From NCBI GenBank assembly GCA_964450955.1, contig CAYVFI010000023.1, positions 1-64,000 on the forward strand: a stretch of 64,000 bases of DNA, read 5' to 3'. The DNA comes from CAYNWT01 sp964450955 (lineage in GTDB: Bacteria; Planctomycetota; Planctomycetia; Planctomycetales; Planctomycetaceae). Positions 35,304 through 43,712 of this stretch are shown one piece after another. Numbering within the stretch: the stretch's first letter is position 1; each line of letters begins with the position of its first letter. The notes below the pieces were generated by a model that saw nothing but the letters and a program-made list of their open reading frames with translations, ran no database searches and was not told where the DNA came from. Made by a program: the position numbers and the translations under genes.

Positions 35304-35418
35304 TCCGCCCTCTCCAAAAAGCACAGCGGATTCTCTGCGCTGTCAAACGCTGAAATCACAAGGCCGTTCGGCCGAACACTGTTACTTCTCACGTTCTCCA
35401 AACAAAAGCGCCGTTCGT

Positions 35419-36300
35419 ATGTCTCGGGCCAGGGCTCAGATAAAACGAATGCTGTTACTACTGCTCGCGTGCACCACGCCAGCAACGATGTTTGGCTGCG
35501 CGCAGTTGTTTAAGCAGGAACCGGTCCAGACCAGCTACGAGACCGATACCTCAATCGCTCCGCGTGACACGATTCAGTTGGACATCGCGATGGCCGATCG
35601 GCCGGGAGAAGATTCACTGCTGGGTCTTTTGTGGGACGACGTCGATGAGATTGGCGTGCTGGACGTTTCAAAGAAGCGTGTGCTGAACGCCAACGGTTTT
35701 CGCGTTGGTGTCGCCGGTTCTTCGGTTCCTTCTGCTCTGCAGTCAATGCTCCGCGAATCGGCCAAACGCGAAGCGACCGAAGCTGCCTGGGAAAAAGATC
35801 CCAACGCGCTTCCTGGTTCGAACCAGGTCACAATGTTTAGCGGGCAGGATACTTTGTTTGAAGTTTCCAGCTTTGGAGCGTTTGGGTTTACTGAAGTCGA
35901 TGACAACGGCGAACCACTTGGCGAAGAGTCACGCTTCGAAAACGCTCGGTGCGTCGTGCGGTTGACGGCTGAGAAGATGCAGGACGGTTGGATTAAACTG
36001 ACGTTCCTTCCGGAGATTCACCACGGAGCGAATTCGAACCGACCAACGGTCGGCGAGATGGGCATGGAGTTCAAACAGTCGCAACGAATCGAACCGCTTT
36101 ACAAGTATCAATTTGACGTAACGCTGAACCCCGGCGAGATTGCCATCATCGGTGCAGATAGCGCGACGGAAGATCGCCCGGGTCATCGGTTCCTTAGTGC
36201 GAACTCGCCGGCAGGGCTGATTCAGAAACTAATCACCGTTCGCTTCGTGCAAACATTGTCTGTGGCGGCGCAGCGTCAGACTACAGGGATAGACCCGTAA
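35419..36300 (+). CDS. Hypothetical lipoprotein
   Basis: 293 aa. The signal peptide (MLLLLLACTTPATMFGC) ends in a plausible lipobox at Cys27 (TMFGC). The mature part has an N-terminal region (DTIQLDIAMADRPGED, LLWDDVDE) and a C-terminal beta-rich region (WIKLTFLPEIHHGA, then YKYQFDVTLNPGEIAIIGA). The latter recalls the strand pattern of secretin-type domains, but no secretin core is visible. Unrecognised planctomycete family. It has its own promoter and ends at a strong terminator. Confidence 0.7.
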   Translation: MSRARAQIKRMLLLLLACTTPATMFGCAQLFKQEPVQTSYETDTSIAPRDTIQLDIAMADRPGEDSLLGLLWDDVDEIGVLDVSKKRVLNANGFRVGVAGSSVPSALQSMLRESAKREATEAAWEKDPNALPGSNQVTMFSGQDTLFEVSSFGAFGFTEVDDNGEPLGEESRFENARCVVRLTAEKMQDGWIKLTFLPEIHHGANSNRPTVGEMGMEFKQSQRIEPLYKYQFDVTLNPGEIAIIGADSATEDRPGHRFLSANSPAGLIQKLITVRFVQTLSVAAQRQTTGIDP

Positions 36301-36351
36301 CGGTTGACTGCTTCGGTCCCTCGCAAACTGCAAACACAAAGCGGAAACGAA

Positions 36352-36379
36352 AAGAGCCCGGCAGGATTGCCGGGCTCTT
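36352..36379. terminator. Bidirectional terminator hairpin
   Basis: Perfect 12-bp stem (AAGAGCCCGGCA / TGCCGGGCTCTT) with a GGAT loop, flanked by A-rich sequence on the left and CGTGTTT on the right. It separates the converging lipoprotein and aldolase genes and could end both transcripts. Confidence 0.85.
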
Positions 36380-36429
36380 CGTGTTTGGTAACCGCCGCGA
36401 ACGTTCTGGCTTGCGGCAAGTTCGTGTGG

Positions 36430-37458
36430 CTACGCCTTGTAGATAGACTTGCCTGTTGAGAGCAGGTCGTCACAAGCTTCCATCAATCGATTCGCGACGC
36501 CTTGTTCGGCGGCTCGCAGGTAGCTGCGTGGGTCGTAGACTTTCTTGACGCCAACCTCACCGTCGATTTTCAAAACACCGTCGTAGTTTTTGAAGAGATG
36601 TTCGGCGATCGGTCGAGTAAACGCGTACTGCGTGTCAGTGTCGATGTTCATCTTAATCACGCCGTAGTCCAGCGTCTCGCGAAGCTGGTTCTCCGGAGTT
36701 CCTGAACCGCCGTGGAAGACCAGATCGAATTCTGCTTCTTTGCCGTACTTGGCAATGACGGCTTCCTGACCTTCTTTAAGGATCTCCGGTCGAAGCTTGA
36801 CGGCTCCCGGCTTGTAGCTGCCGTGAACATTGCCGAACGTTGCGGCAAACATGTAACGACCAAGACCGTTTAGTGAGTCGTACACTTCCAGCATGTCTTC
36901 TTTGGTCGTGTAGAGTTTTTCCGCCGGCTGATCGCTGTGGTCAACGCCGTCTTCTTCGCCGCCAACAACTCCGGCTTCAACTTCGAGAATGATCTCGTTC
37001 TCAGCACACAGCTTCAACAGTTCAACGCTTAGTTTCATGTTTTCCTTGAGCGGCAATTCAGACGCATCAAGCATGTGTGATTGGAACAGGTTGCCTTTCC
37101 CTTCGGCTCGACGAGCCGCAGTTGCCGCGATCAGCGGCTTCAGGAAGCTGTCAACTTTCTTCGGCTGGCAGTGGTCTGTGTGCAGACCAATCAGCACGTC
37201 GTATTCTTCCGCCAGACGGTGTGCGGCCTCAGCCAAAACAATCGCGCCTTTAACGGCGTCTTTAACGTTGAGACCAGAAGCGAACTCACCGCCGCCGGTC
37301 GAGACCTGAATAATGCCGTCAGATTTTTTTTCTGCGAACGCTTTCAGCGCGGCATTGATGGTGATGAGTGAAGTGACATTGATCGCCGGGTAGGCGTATG
37401 AACCCTGCTGCGCTGCATCAAGCATCGCGCCGTATTGTTCAGGTGTTGCGATGGGCAT
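36430..37458 (-). CDS. fba: Class II fructose-bisphosphate aldolase
   Basis: About 342 aa from ATG 37458 (MPIATPEQYGAML). The open frame extends 25 codons further upstream without family similarity. Zinc-binding and catalytic segments are visible: LIGLHTDHCQPKK, VEAGVVGGEEDGVDH, FGNVHGSYKPG and VFHGGSGTPE, with NIDTDTQYAFTRP near the end. It cleaves fructose 1,6-bisphosphate in glycolysis and runs in reverse in gluconeogenesis. Monocistronic between a terminator and a 299-bp upstream gap. Confidence 0.95.
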   Translation of the reverse strand: MPIATPEQYGAMLDAAQQGSYAYPAINVTSLITINAALKAFAEKKSDGIIQVSTGGGEFASGLNVKDAVKGAIVLAEAAHRLAEEYDVLIGLHTDHCQPKKVDSFLKPLIAATAARRAEGKGNLFQSHMLDASELPLKENMKLSVELLKLCAENEIILEVEAGVVGGEEDGVDHSDQPAEKLYTTKEDMLEVYDSLNGLGRYMFAATFGNVHGSYKPGAVKLRPEILKEGQEAVIAKYGKEAEFDLVFHGGSGTPENQLRETLDYGVIKMNIDTDTQYAFTRPIAEHLFKNYDGVLKIDGEVGVKKVYDPRSYLRAAEQGVANRLMEACDDLLSTGKSIYKA

Positions 37459-37757
37459 AACTTGACCCCGTTTGAAACCGGTTTTTGAGGAGGCCACGAA
37501 ACGTTGTGGCGTCCTGTAGAAGAAGGCATTCACCCAGCGATTGCATGGGCGGCGAACGGAACCCCGCTCGAAGCCAAACAGTGTACGCAGTCAGGCCCGG
37601 ACTCGCACCCGACCGGCCCAGAAAGTGTCTGAAAGACGCTGTTTGATGTTGAACCGCGTTACGGTTCGCCTGAATCGGACAATCGTTGAGATGGGATAAT
37701 CGCTCGTGCTTGCGGCTCGCAGGCCCACAAGTGCGGAAAGTCCTACGGAGATAAACT
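37459..37757. other. Intergenic region upstream of fba
   Basis: 299 bp. It should hold the fba promoter on the minus strand. Nothing else was recognised apart from the short Tat-like frame that starts at its end. Confidence 0.4.
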
Positions 37758-37868
37758 ATGCGGAATCGACGAAACGTCCTTCGCGAATCGTCACTCGTGT
37801 CATTGGCTCCAATGGTCCCGGACTTTGCATCTTCTGAATCACGGTCGGAGGCTCGCCCTCCTTCTTAG
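37758..37868 (+). pseudogene. Truncated DUF1501-like N-terminus
   Basis: 36 codons from ATG 37758 to TAG 37866, with GGAG 7 nt before the ATG. The start, MRNRRNVLRESSLVSLAP, looks like the twin-arginine signal of DUF1501 proteins, which often sit beside DUF1549/DUF1553 or sulfatase genes in Planctomycetota. The frame closes soon after the signal, and the following 50 bp run straight into the sulfatase stop. A gene remnant left by a deletion is the best guess. An expressed short peptide is possible. Confidence 0.45.
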
Positions 37869-37919
37869 CTGGCTCCATCGCGGACGGACCAATACTTGAA
37901 GTCGACACAGCACAGCCGG

Positions 37920-39413
37920 TCAGTGTTTTTTCGTCGAAGATGGATGCAAACCTTTGTTCGCGGCGTCGCCGAAGTCGCTTCGGGCGAGCCGCTTGTGCGG
38001 TTTTAGTTTGTTGTACTTCGCGAGTTCTTTTGAGAGTCTCGTGATTGTGTCTGCGTGCCTGGGGTCCTTTGCCAGATTAGTGACTTCGCCCGGATCGTTG
38101 GAGTGATCGTACAGTTCGCGCCCCGCGTCGCCTTCCAGCCATTCTGTGTAGCGATAGCGCTGGGTTCGCATTGAATAGCCCCACGCTTTCTTGTTGTGCC
38201 AGATTTGAGTGACAGCCGGCTTCTTCCAGTTGCTGTCGTTTGGGTTAGCCAGCAACGAGCGCAGTGATTTGCCTTCGAGGTTTTCGGGTGGTTGCAGGCC
38301 GCAGAGGTCGGCGAGCGTTGGGTAGATGTCGAGTAGTTCAACGGGTTTCGGTGTGTTCTTTCCTTTGGTTAAACCTGGAGCCGCGATAATCAGCGGCATG
38401 CGGGCCGAACGTTCGAACGCCTTTCGCTTATACCACAGGCCTTTTTCGCCGAGGAAGTAGCCGTGGTCAGACCAGAACACGATGACCGTGTTGTCCATCA
38501 GATTGTTCTCTTCGAGCGCATTCAGCAGCCGGCCAATTTGGGCGTCAACGAATGAGATGGTTGCGTAGTAAGCCTGTTTGCATTTGCGAGCTTCATCGAC
38601 GGTGACGTCCTTAAAGAAGAACGGCCAGTTCTTCACGTCGCGCTGAATGGCCATCGGTGGTACGTCTTCGAGGTCCTTTTTTGCCGCCTCAAGATCCGGC
38701 ATCGTGATCTTGTCCATCGGGTACATGTCGAAGTATTTCTTCGGCGCGACGTAGGGGCAGTGGGGGTTGAAGAAGCCGGCGGCCAGGAAGAACGGTTCGT
38801 CTTTCTTTTGTTTGATGAGTTCGACAATCTTCGACGCGACTTTGCCGTCGGTGTGTTCGTCGTCTGCGCTGTCGGGGTCCCACCAGGCCATGCTGATGCC
38901 CAGGTTTTTGTTCTTCTGTTGTCCGGCCCCGTAGCGGGTGATGTTCTCCTGCTGTGAACGGTCAATACCGATCGGGTTGTGGCGTTCGTCCCATGTTGCG
39001 GGGTCATCGTTGCCGTCGGTTCCAATCATGCTTGGGTTGCCGTAGTGGTAAATCTTCCCGGCGCGGGCTGAGTAGTAACCGTTGTTGCGAAACATCTGGC
39101 CCAGCGTGACGACGTCTGGGTTCTTTTGCCGGAGTTCATGTTTCAGCGTGTGCATATCCAGCGTGTCAGGCCGAAGTCCGGTCATGATGCTGGCGCGAGA
39201 CGGTCCGCAGAGTGGCTGCTGGCAGTAAGCGGCATCGAACCGAACGCCCATTTTGCACAGCCGATCAAGATTCGGCGTCTTGACGATTGGGTTGCCGTAG
39301 CAGCCAAGGTCGCAGTTCATATCGTCGGCGGAGATGAACAGGACGTTCAATTTCTCGTTGGCGAATGTTGTCGTCGTGGTCAGAAAGCAAACAAGAATCA
39401 AAGTGCGGGACAT
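37920..39413 (-). CDS. Secreted type I sulfatase, iduronate-2-sulfatase-like
   Basis: 497 aa with a signal peptide (MSRTLILVCFLTTTTTFA). Metal ligands lie in FISADDMNCD. The formylglycine site is C69 in LCGPSRAS, a canonical C-x-P-S-R. Other family blocks are GRLLNALEENNLMDNTVIVFWSDHG, DIYPTLADLCGL and a C-terminal YDHSNDPGEVTNLA. It would hydrolyse sulfate esters of polysaccharide in the periplasm or outside, after activation by a formylglycine-generating enzyme that is not in this window. Compared with the 17.1-kb sulfatase it lacks the N-terminal solenoid. Confidence 0.93.
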   Translation of the reverse strand: MSRTLILVCFLTTTTTFANEKLNVLFISADDMNCDLGCYGNPIVKTPNLDRLCKMGVRFDAAYCQQPLCGPSRASIMTGLRPDTLDMHTLKHELRQKNPDVVTLGQMFRNNGYYSARAGKIYHYGNPSMIGTDGNDDPATWDERHNPIGIDRSQQENITRYGAGQQKNKNLGISMAWWDPDSADDEHTDGKVASKIVELIKQKKDEPFFLAAGFFNPHCPYVAPKKYFDMYPMDKITMPDLEAAKKDLEDVPPMAIQRDVKNWPFFFKDVTVDEARKCKQAYYATISFVDAQIGRLLNALEENNLMDNTVIVFWSDHGYFLGEKGLWYKRKAFERSARMPLIIAAPGLTKGKNTPKPVELLDIYPTLADLCGLQPPENLEGKSLRSLLANPNDSNWKKPAVTQIWHNKKAWGYSMRTQRYRYTEWLEGDAGRELYDHSNDPGEVTNLAKDPRHADTITRLSKELAKYNKLKPHKRLARSDFGDAANKGLHPSSTKKH

Positions 39414-39579
39414 GAGGTCGGTTCCAGGAGATTGAGATCCAACATTGGAACCAGAAGGGCGGTGATCCCCAAGTCTGCGGTGCGGATTGAGTAGAATCGA
39501 CTGATCCGACTGACCTTGTATCTCGTTAACGGCGAACAGTTATTAAACTACGGAAGTAAATTCCATCGGGAGCATCAGC

Positions 39580-40269
39580 GTGGACATCCTGACTGCCCAG
39601 ATTGTATTTCTTGTCATCATGACGATTGGCGTCTGTGTCTGGTGCCACTCGTTGGTTAGCGCTCTGCAACTGGGAGCCGATGAACCAATCCATGCGGATT
39701 CGTGGTCCGATTCGATAAACGAGATCGCTACCGGCGACCGGGAGGCTGGTTCGATGTTGGTTCGAGGCGAACCAGAAGCAGTCTCCCGAGCGATCGCGAA
39801 AGCCATTTTGCAGCACGGCACCGCATTCGAGATTATCGACCGAACCGCCGAACGCGTGTTGGTTCGCAAGACACCCGCCTCGCAGTCCGATCCGGCCGGA
39901 ACGCACTTCGGTGAGCTGGGGTTCGCGATAACGCCTGCCGGTGAGAACACTGTCGAAATTGTCTACGCCCTTGGGTTGGGTAAACGCCGCAAGCGACTAC
40001 GAAGGATCGCGCTGGGGATCATTTTCGGAATTGGCCTGCCCGTCCTGTTGGGTCTGGGGCTGTTTGTCTGGTTAAAGATCATTCCGAACCCACGCCCCGG
40101 CATGCGCTGGATGGTTTTTCAGACGGTCCACATTTGCCACGTCCTCTGGCCGCCGTTCTTGTTGATTCATCAGCACAAAGCGATTCGCAACCACAGCCGC
40201 ACGTTTGTGGCAAACCTGCTGATGTCTGTCACGCTGGCGGATGGAGTCGAGCCGGTTGGTGAAGGTTAG
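39580..40269 (+). CDS. Membrane protein of unknown function
   Basis: 229 aa from GTG 39580. A first membrane helix (about residues 5-28) is followed by a soluble domain (30-130: GEPEAVSRAIAKAILQHG, FEIIDRTAERVLVRK), and then two hydrophobic segments (about 142-167 and 175-197). The soluble part has an alternating alpha/beta pattern. No family recognised. It ends just before a tetranucleotide repeat. Confidence 0.6.
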   Translation: MDILTAQIVFLVIMTIGVCVWCHSLVSALQLGADEPIHADSWSDSINEIATGDREAGSMLVRGEPEAVSRAIAKAILQHGTAFEIIDRTAERVLVRKTPASQSDPAGTHFGELGFAITPAGENTVEIVYALGLGKRRKRLRRIALGIIFGIGLPVLLGLGLFVWLKIIPNPRPGMRWMVFQTVHICHVLWPPFLLIHQHKAIRNHSRTFVANLLMSVTLADGVEPVGEG

Positions 40270-40270
40270 G

Positions 40271-40297
40271 CAGTCGGTCGGTCAGTCAGTCAGTCAG
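40271..40297. repeat. Tetranucleotide repeat (GTCG/GTCA) about six units
   Basis: The run CAGTCGGTCGGTCAGTCAG continues with GTCA units to 40297. It lies between two convergent gene ends and covers the TGA stop of the minus-strand gene, so slippage would mostly alter the sequence after that stop. Confidence 0.8.
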
Positions 40298-40647
40298 CCG
40301 GTTGGCAGCATTGCCCTTAGCCGTTCGTAGTGCGGTTCAAGGAAACTCAGATCGCTGGCGAGTTCTGCAATTTCAGGCCGTTCGACTGGTTCACCGTACT
40401 CAAATACGACGCCGGCCGCGTTGCGTCGAATTTCAATTGAACGTCGAACGTCTTCGGCGTCGTATTGGCACAGGCGGTACTGGTCGCTCATTGGGACGTC
40501 AGTGCAAACTCGAATGTGGCTCTCGGAAAAATCGATGACCAGGGCGTCGTGGGCAATCCAAACGCCTGATTGTCGAAGATAGACTCTGGCGTAGCAAAGT
40601 GTCTCAGGTTGAACTCGAACTGAACTTCGCCGTTCTTCTTTAGGCAT
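40294..40647 (-). CDS. PilZ-like small protein, weak match
   Basis: About 117 aa from ATG 40647, preceded by a G-rich site (GAGGGGGA). The open frame reaches 40809 but the added residues look non-coding. RRSSVRV near the N-terminus and the strand VIDFSESHIRVCTD resemble the RxxxR and D/NxSxxG blocks of PilZ domains that bind cyclic di-GMP. The glycine of the second block is missing, so ligand binding is uncertain. Convergent with the preceding membrane protein gene. Confidence 0.4.
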   Translation of the reverse strand: MPKEERRSSVRVQPETLCYARVYLRQSGVWIAHDALVIDFSESHIRVCTDVPMSDQYRLCQYDAEDVRRSIEIRRNAAGVVFEYGEPVERPEIAELASDLSFLEPHYERLRAMLPTG

Positions 40648-41024
40648 CGCGTCATCCCCCTCGCCTCGATTCTCAAACCCGAAGGAAGCCTGGCTTCTGA
40701 TGTTCCGGAATGTCGGCAAGAACCCAAAAGACAGAAAACGAAATTCAAACTCGATCCATTCGGCCTGCATCGCCGACACTTCACGGTAATTGGTGTTGCG
40801 AACCGGCATCGGCGTTGCTGTCAGACCACAGATGTTCTGAGGGCAAAGTTCAACGGATTGAACCGGGAATTCGTCGGGTGACTCGGTTCCACTACATTCC
40901 GGCAGCCATTGGCTCTTGAAGCTCTCAAAGTCATTGCCTTGACACTGGGCAGAGGCTGTGCCACGATACTCGGCTTCTCATTTGAGGCCCCAAAGTCCGC
41001 GTTTTTGCGGCAAACGGTGAAGTC
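40648..41024. other. Upstream region of the rpmF cluster
   Basis: 377 bp. A possible promoter for the fatty acid cluster lies inside: TTGACA at 40939-40944, then 17 nt, then a poor -10 (CACGAT). The DUF177 (yceD) gene often found before rpmF is absent. No other coding signal was seen. Confidence 0.35.
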
Positions 41025-41204
41025 ATGGCGGTTCCAAAGCGTAGACAATCAAAGGCTCGAAGCCGCAAGCGACGCAGTCATAACTCTGTGAAGCCACGAC
41101 AGTTAAGTCGATGTGCACAGTGTCAGACAGCGATTCCGACTCACGTAGCCTGCCCAAACTGTGGGTTCTACATGGGCCGGACAGTCATCGATACCGAGGA
41201 CTAG
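41025..41204 (+). CDS. rpmF: Ribosomal protein bL32
   Basis: 59 aa, read directly from the sequence: it begins MAVPKRRQSKARSRKRR and has a zinc-binding pair of CxxC motifs (C30/C33 in CAQC and C43/C46 in CPNC), ending GRTVIDTED. Length and opening are typical of bL32. The zinc-binding form is present and no paralogue without cysteines was seen. It is the first gene of rpmF-plsX-fabD-acpP-fabF; the spacing to plsX is 7 bp. Confidence 0.96.
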   Translation: MAVPKRRQSKARSRKRRSHNSVKPRQLSRCAQCQTAIPTHVACPNCGFYMGRTVIDTED

Positions 41205-41211
41205 CGCTCAA

Positions 41212-42219
41212 ATGCGGATCGCGCTAGATGGTATGGGCGGGGACGATGCGCCCGAGCCAAACGTTGTTGGTGCAATTGCGGCCATCAACGCTGATCCAAA
41301 CCTCAAAGTTTCGCTGGTCGGCGATGAAGAACGCCTGACCGCGATGCTGAAAGAGCGGCTGGAGAAGCCAACCGACCGCATTACTGTGGTTCCGGCTGCC
41401 GACGTTGTTGGGATGGACGAAAAGCCCACCGACGCTCTGCGAAAGAAGCCGAACTCATCGATTGCCGTGTGCTGGCAGCTAATGGCAGCGCGCGAAGTTG
41501 ATGCAGTTGTGAGCGCGGGGAATACTGGCGCGGTGGTCGCCTCTGGGCTGCGAACCCGGCTGTTTCTGAAGGGAATTAAGCGTCCCGGTATCGCTGTGGT
41601 TCTGCCGACAGCCAAAGGCAAAGCGGTTCTGATTGACGTCGGGGCCAACCCTGCTGCTCGGCCCGAACACCTGTATCAGTACGGGATCATGGGGGCGATT
41701 TACGCCAGCGAGTTCCTTGGCATCGAATCTCCTCGCGTTGGGCTGATGAACATTGGCAGCGAAGAGGGCAAGGGGAACGACCTTTATCGGGAAACGCACA
41801 GTTTCCTGGTGGATAGCCCACTGAAGGACGCCTACGTCGGGAATGTCGAAGGTCGTGGGCTGTATCAAGGCGAAGCGGACGTCCTGATTTGCGAGGGCTT
41901 CGTCGGTAACGTGGTCCTGAAGGTTAGTGAGGGAATGGCCGAGTTCCTCATGAAAATGGCCGCCAAAGAGATACTGGGAGCTTTGGACACCGAACAGGCG
42001 AAAGCCATGCAGGTGTTCGAAAAGCTCTCTCAAAAGCTGCAATACAGCGAAACCGGCGGCGCGCCGTTGCTGGGTATTGATGGGGTTTGCATCATCTGCC
42101 ACGGTTCAAGTGACGATCGATCGATCTCAAACGCAATGAAGATGGCGACAACGCTGAAAAGCAAAGAGATCAACTCGAAGATCACCGCTGAACTCGCTCG
42201 AACGGTAACTTCGGCGTAG
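41212..42219 (+). CDS. plsX: Phosphate acyltransferase PlsX
   Basis: About 335 aa from ATG 41212. The opening MRIALDGMGGDDAPE, then VSAGNTGAVVASG, VLIDVGANPAARPEHL, MNIGSEEGKGND and VICEGFVGNVVLKVSEG are all family blocks. It makes acyl-phosphate from acyl-ACP for PlsY, linking fatty acid synthesis to phospholipid. Coupled closely to rpmF and followed by fabD. Confidence 0.97.
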   Translation: MRIALDGMGGDDAPEPNVVGAIAAINADPNLKVSLVGDEERLTAMLKERLEKPTDRITVVPAADVVGMDEKPTDALRKKPNSSIAVCWQLMAAREVDAVVSAGNTGAVVASGLRTRLFLKGIKRPGIAVVLPTAKGKAVLIDVGANPAARPEHLYQYGIMGAIYASEFLGIESPRVGLMNIGSEEGKGNDLYRETHSFLVDSPLKDAYVGNVEGRGLYQGEADVLICEGFVGNVVLKVSEGMAEFLMKMAAKEILGALDTEQAKAMQVFEKLSQKLQYSETGGAPLLGIDGVCIICHGSSDDRSISNAMKMATTLKSKEINSKITAELARTVTSA

Positions 42220-42290
42220 CGTTGGTTCCTGTCGAACCCGGCGGTCTCAGCGACTGCCTCCCCCTCCCTCAACACATGGAGAGAATCCAC

Positions 42291-43199
42291 GTGACCAAGA
42301 CAGCATTCCTTTTTCCCGGCCAGGGTGCTCAGCACGTTGGTATGGGAAAGACCATTGTCGAGAAGGTTCCGGCGGCCGCCGAACTCTACAAGCAGGCGGC
42401 GGACATTCTGGGGTTCGACTTGGCGAAACTGTGTTTCGAAGGTCCCAAAGAGGAACTGGACGCCACGAATATCAGTCAGCCGGCCTTGTTTGTTAGTAGT
42501 CTGGCGGCACTGGAGATGGTGAAGGCAGAACAGCCTGAACTGCTCGAAAACGTGGCCATGACGGCCGGGCTAAGTCTCGGCGAATACACCTCGTTGGTAT
42601 TTTCCGGCGCGATGTCTTTTGAGGATGGGTTGAAGGTGGTGAAGCGTCGTGGTGAGGCCATGCAGGCTGCCGCGGATGCGACTCCATCAGGAATGGCCAG
42701 CATCCTTCTGCTGGATCCTGAGAAAGTGCAGGAAATTTGCGACCAGGCGAGTTCCGTCGGGCAGCTTTCGATCGCGAATTACCTTTGCCCGGGCAATCTG
42801 GTCGTATCTGGTTCGATAGAGGCTCGCGACAAGGCCGTGGAATTGGCTGAGGCGGCTGGTGGTCGTGGAATTGTGCTGAGCGTGGCTGGGGCGTTCCATA
42901 CAAGCATTATGGAACCGGCCGATCAGCAGGTGGGTGAGGTTTTGGCCAGCGTCGAAGTGTCGGCCCCGAAGATCCCCGTTGTGTCGAATGTGGACGCAAA
43001 AACTCACGAGTCGCCAGAAGAGATTCGCGAGCTGTTAGTGAAGCAGGTGTTGAACCCTGTTCGCTGGGAAGATTCGATCCGACTGATGCTGGATTCGGGT
43101 GTCGAGGAGTTCTACGAAATCGGTCCCGGCAAGGTTCTTAAGGGTTTGATGAAGCGAATCGCCAGGAAAATACCCTGTACGACGATTAACGACTCGTAA
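42291..43199 (+). CDS. fabD: Malonyl-CoA:ACP transacylase FabD
   Basis: About 302 aa from GTG 42291 (VTKTAFLFPGQGAQ), with GGAGAG about 8 nt upstream; an earlier in-frame start at 42222 lacks support. The nucleophile motif is AGLSLGEYTSL, where the common GHSLGE has Leu for His, as in several other bacterial and plastid-type enzymes. The catalytic His lies in SVAGAFHTSIM. It loads malonate onto ACP for chain elongation. It lies in the plsX-fabD-acpP order, without fabH between. Confidence 0.95.
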   Translation: MTKTAFLFPGQGAQHVGMGKTIVEKVPAAAELYKQAADILGFDLAKLCFEGPKEELDATNISQPALFVSSLAALEMVKAEQPELLENVAMTAGLSLGEYTSLVFSGAMSFEDGLKVVKRRGEAMQAAADATPSGMASILLLDPEKVQEICDQASSVGQLSIANYLCPGNLVVSGSIEARDKAVELAEAAGGRGIVLSVAGAFHTSIMEPADQQVGEVLASVEVSAPKIPVVSNVDAKTHESPEEIRELLVKQVLNPVRWEDSIRLMLDSGVEEFYEIGPGKVLKGLMKRIARKIPCTTINDS

Positions 43200-43478
43200 C
43201 CATGATCGCGCGCGGGGATGTGAGTTTCCTTAGTGCAGATTCAAGATGGGTTGGCTTTTCCGCTGACGCAGTGTGTCGGGAACTTCTTTCGCGGAAGGAG
43301 TTTACGGCAGGCTCTTAGAGTTTACAGGCGATTGGAAAGCCGATATATCTGCGATTGGATTTGGCTGATAAGCTCAAGTCGCTACGCGAAAAGACAAGCA
43401 GTTGCCACAGGAAGGGTAAGGCCCCACCGGCAAGTGTGTTGACATAAAAGCTCGTTGAAGTTTTTGGAGGGTTCCACC

Positions 43479-43709
43479 GTGGCTGTGGATGAAAAAGTTG
43501 TTGCGATTGTTTCTGAACAACTCAGCGTTTCTGCTGAGGAAGTAAGTCGAGAGAGTTCGTTTATCGACGATCTCAAGGCAGATTCCCTGGATGTTGTTGA
43601 AATGGTGATGGAGTTCGAGGACGCCTTCGACATCACAATTCCTGATGACGACTACGACAAGATTAAGACTGTCGGAGACGCAATCGACTATATCACTGAG
43701 AAGTCATAG
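43479..43709 (+). CDS. acpP: Acyl carrier protein
   Basis: 76 aa from GTG 43479 (VAVDEKVVAIVSEQL), preceded by TGGAGGG at the right distance. The phosphopantetheine site is the Ser in LKADSLDVVEMVMEFE, followed by the acidic recognition helix (EFEDAFDITIPDDDYD). Four-helix ACP length is normal. It lies 3 bp before fabF. A 279-bp gap upstream (43200-43478) has no gene and may hold an extra promoter; TTGACA at 43439 lacks a good -10. Confidence 0.97.
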   Translation: MAVDEKVVAIVSEQLSVSAEEVSRESSFIDDLKADSLDVVEMVMEFEDAFDITIPDDDYDKIKTVGDAIDYITEKS

Positions 43710-43712
43710 TTC

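Noticed and set aside
43439..43478. TTGACA before acpP as a promoter
   Set aside because: No acceptable -10 at 16-18 nt; the acpP ribosome site follows directly.
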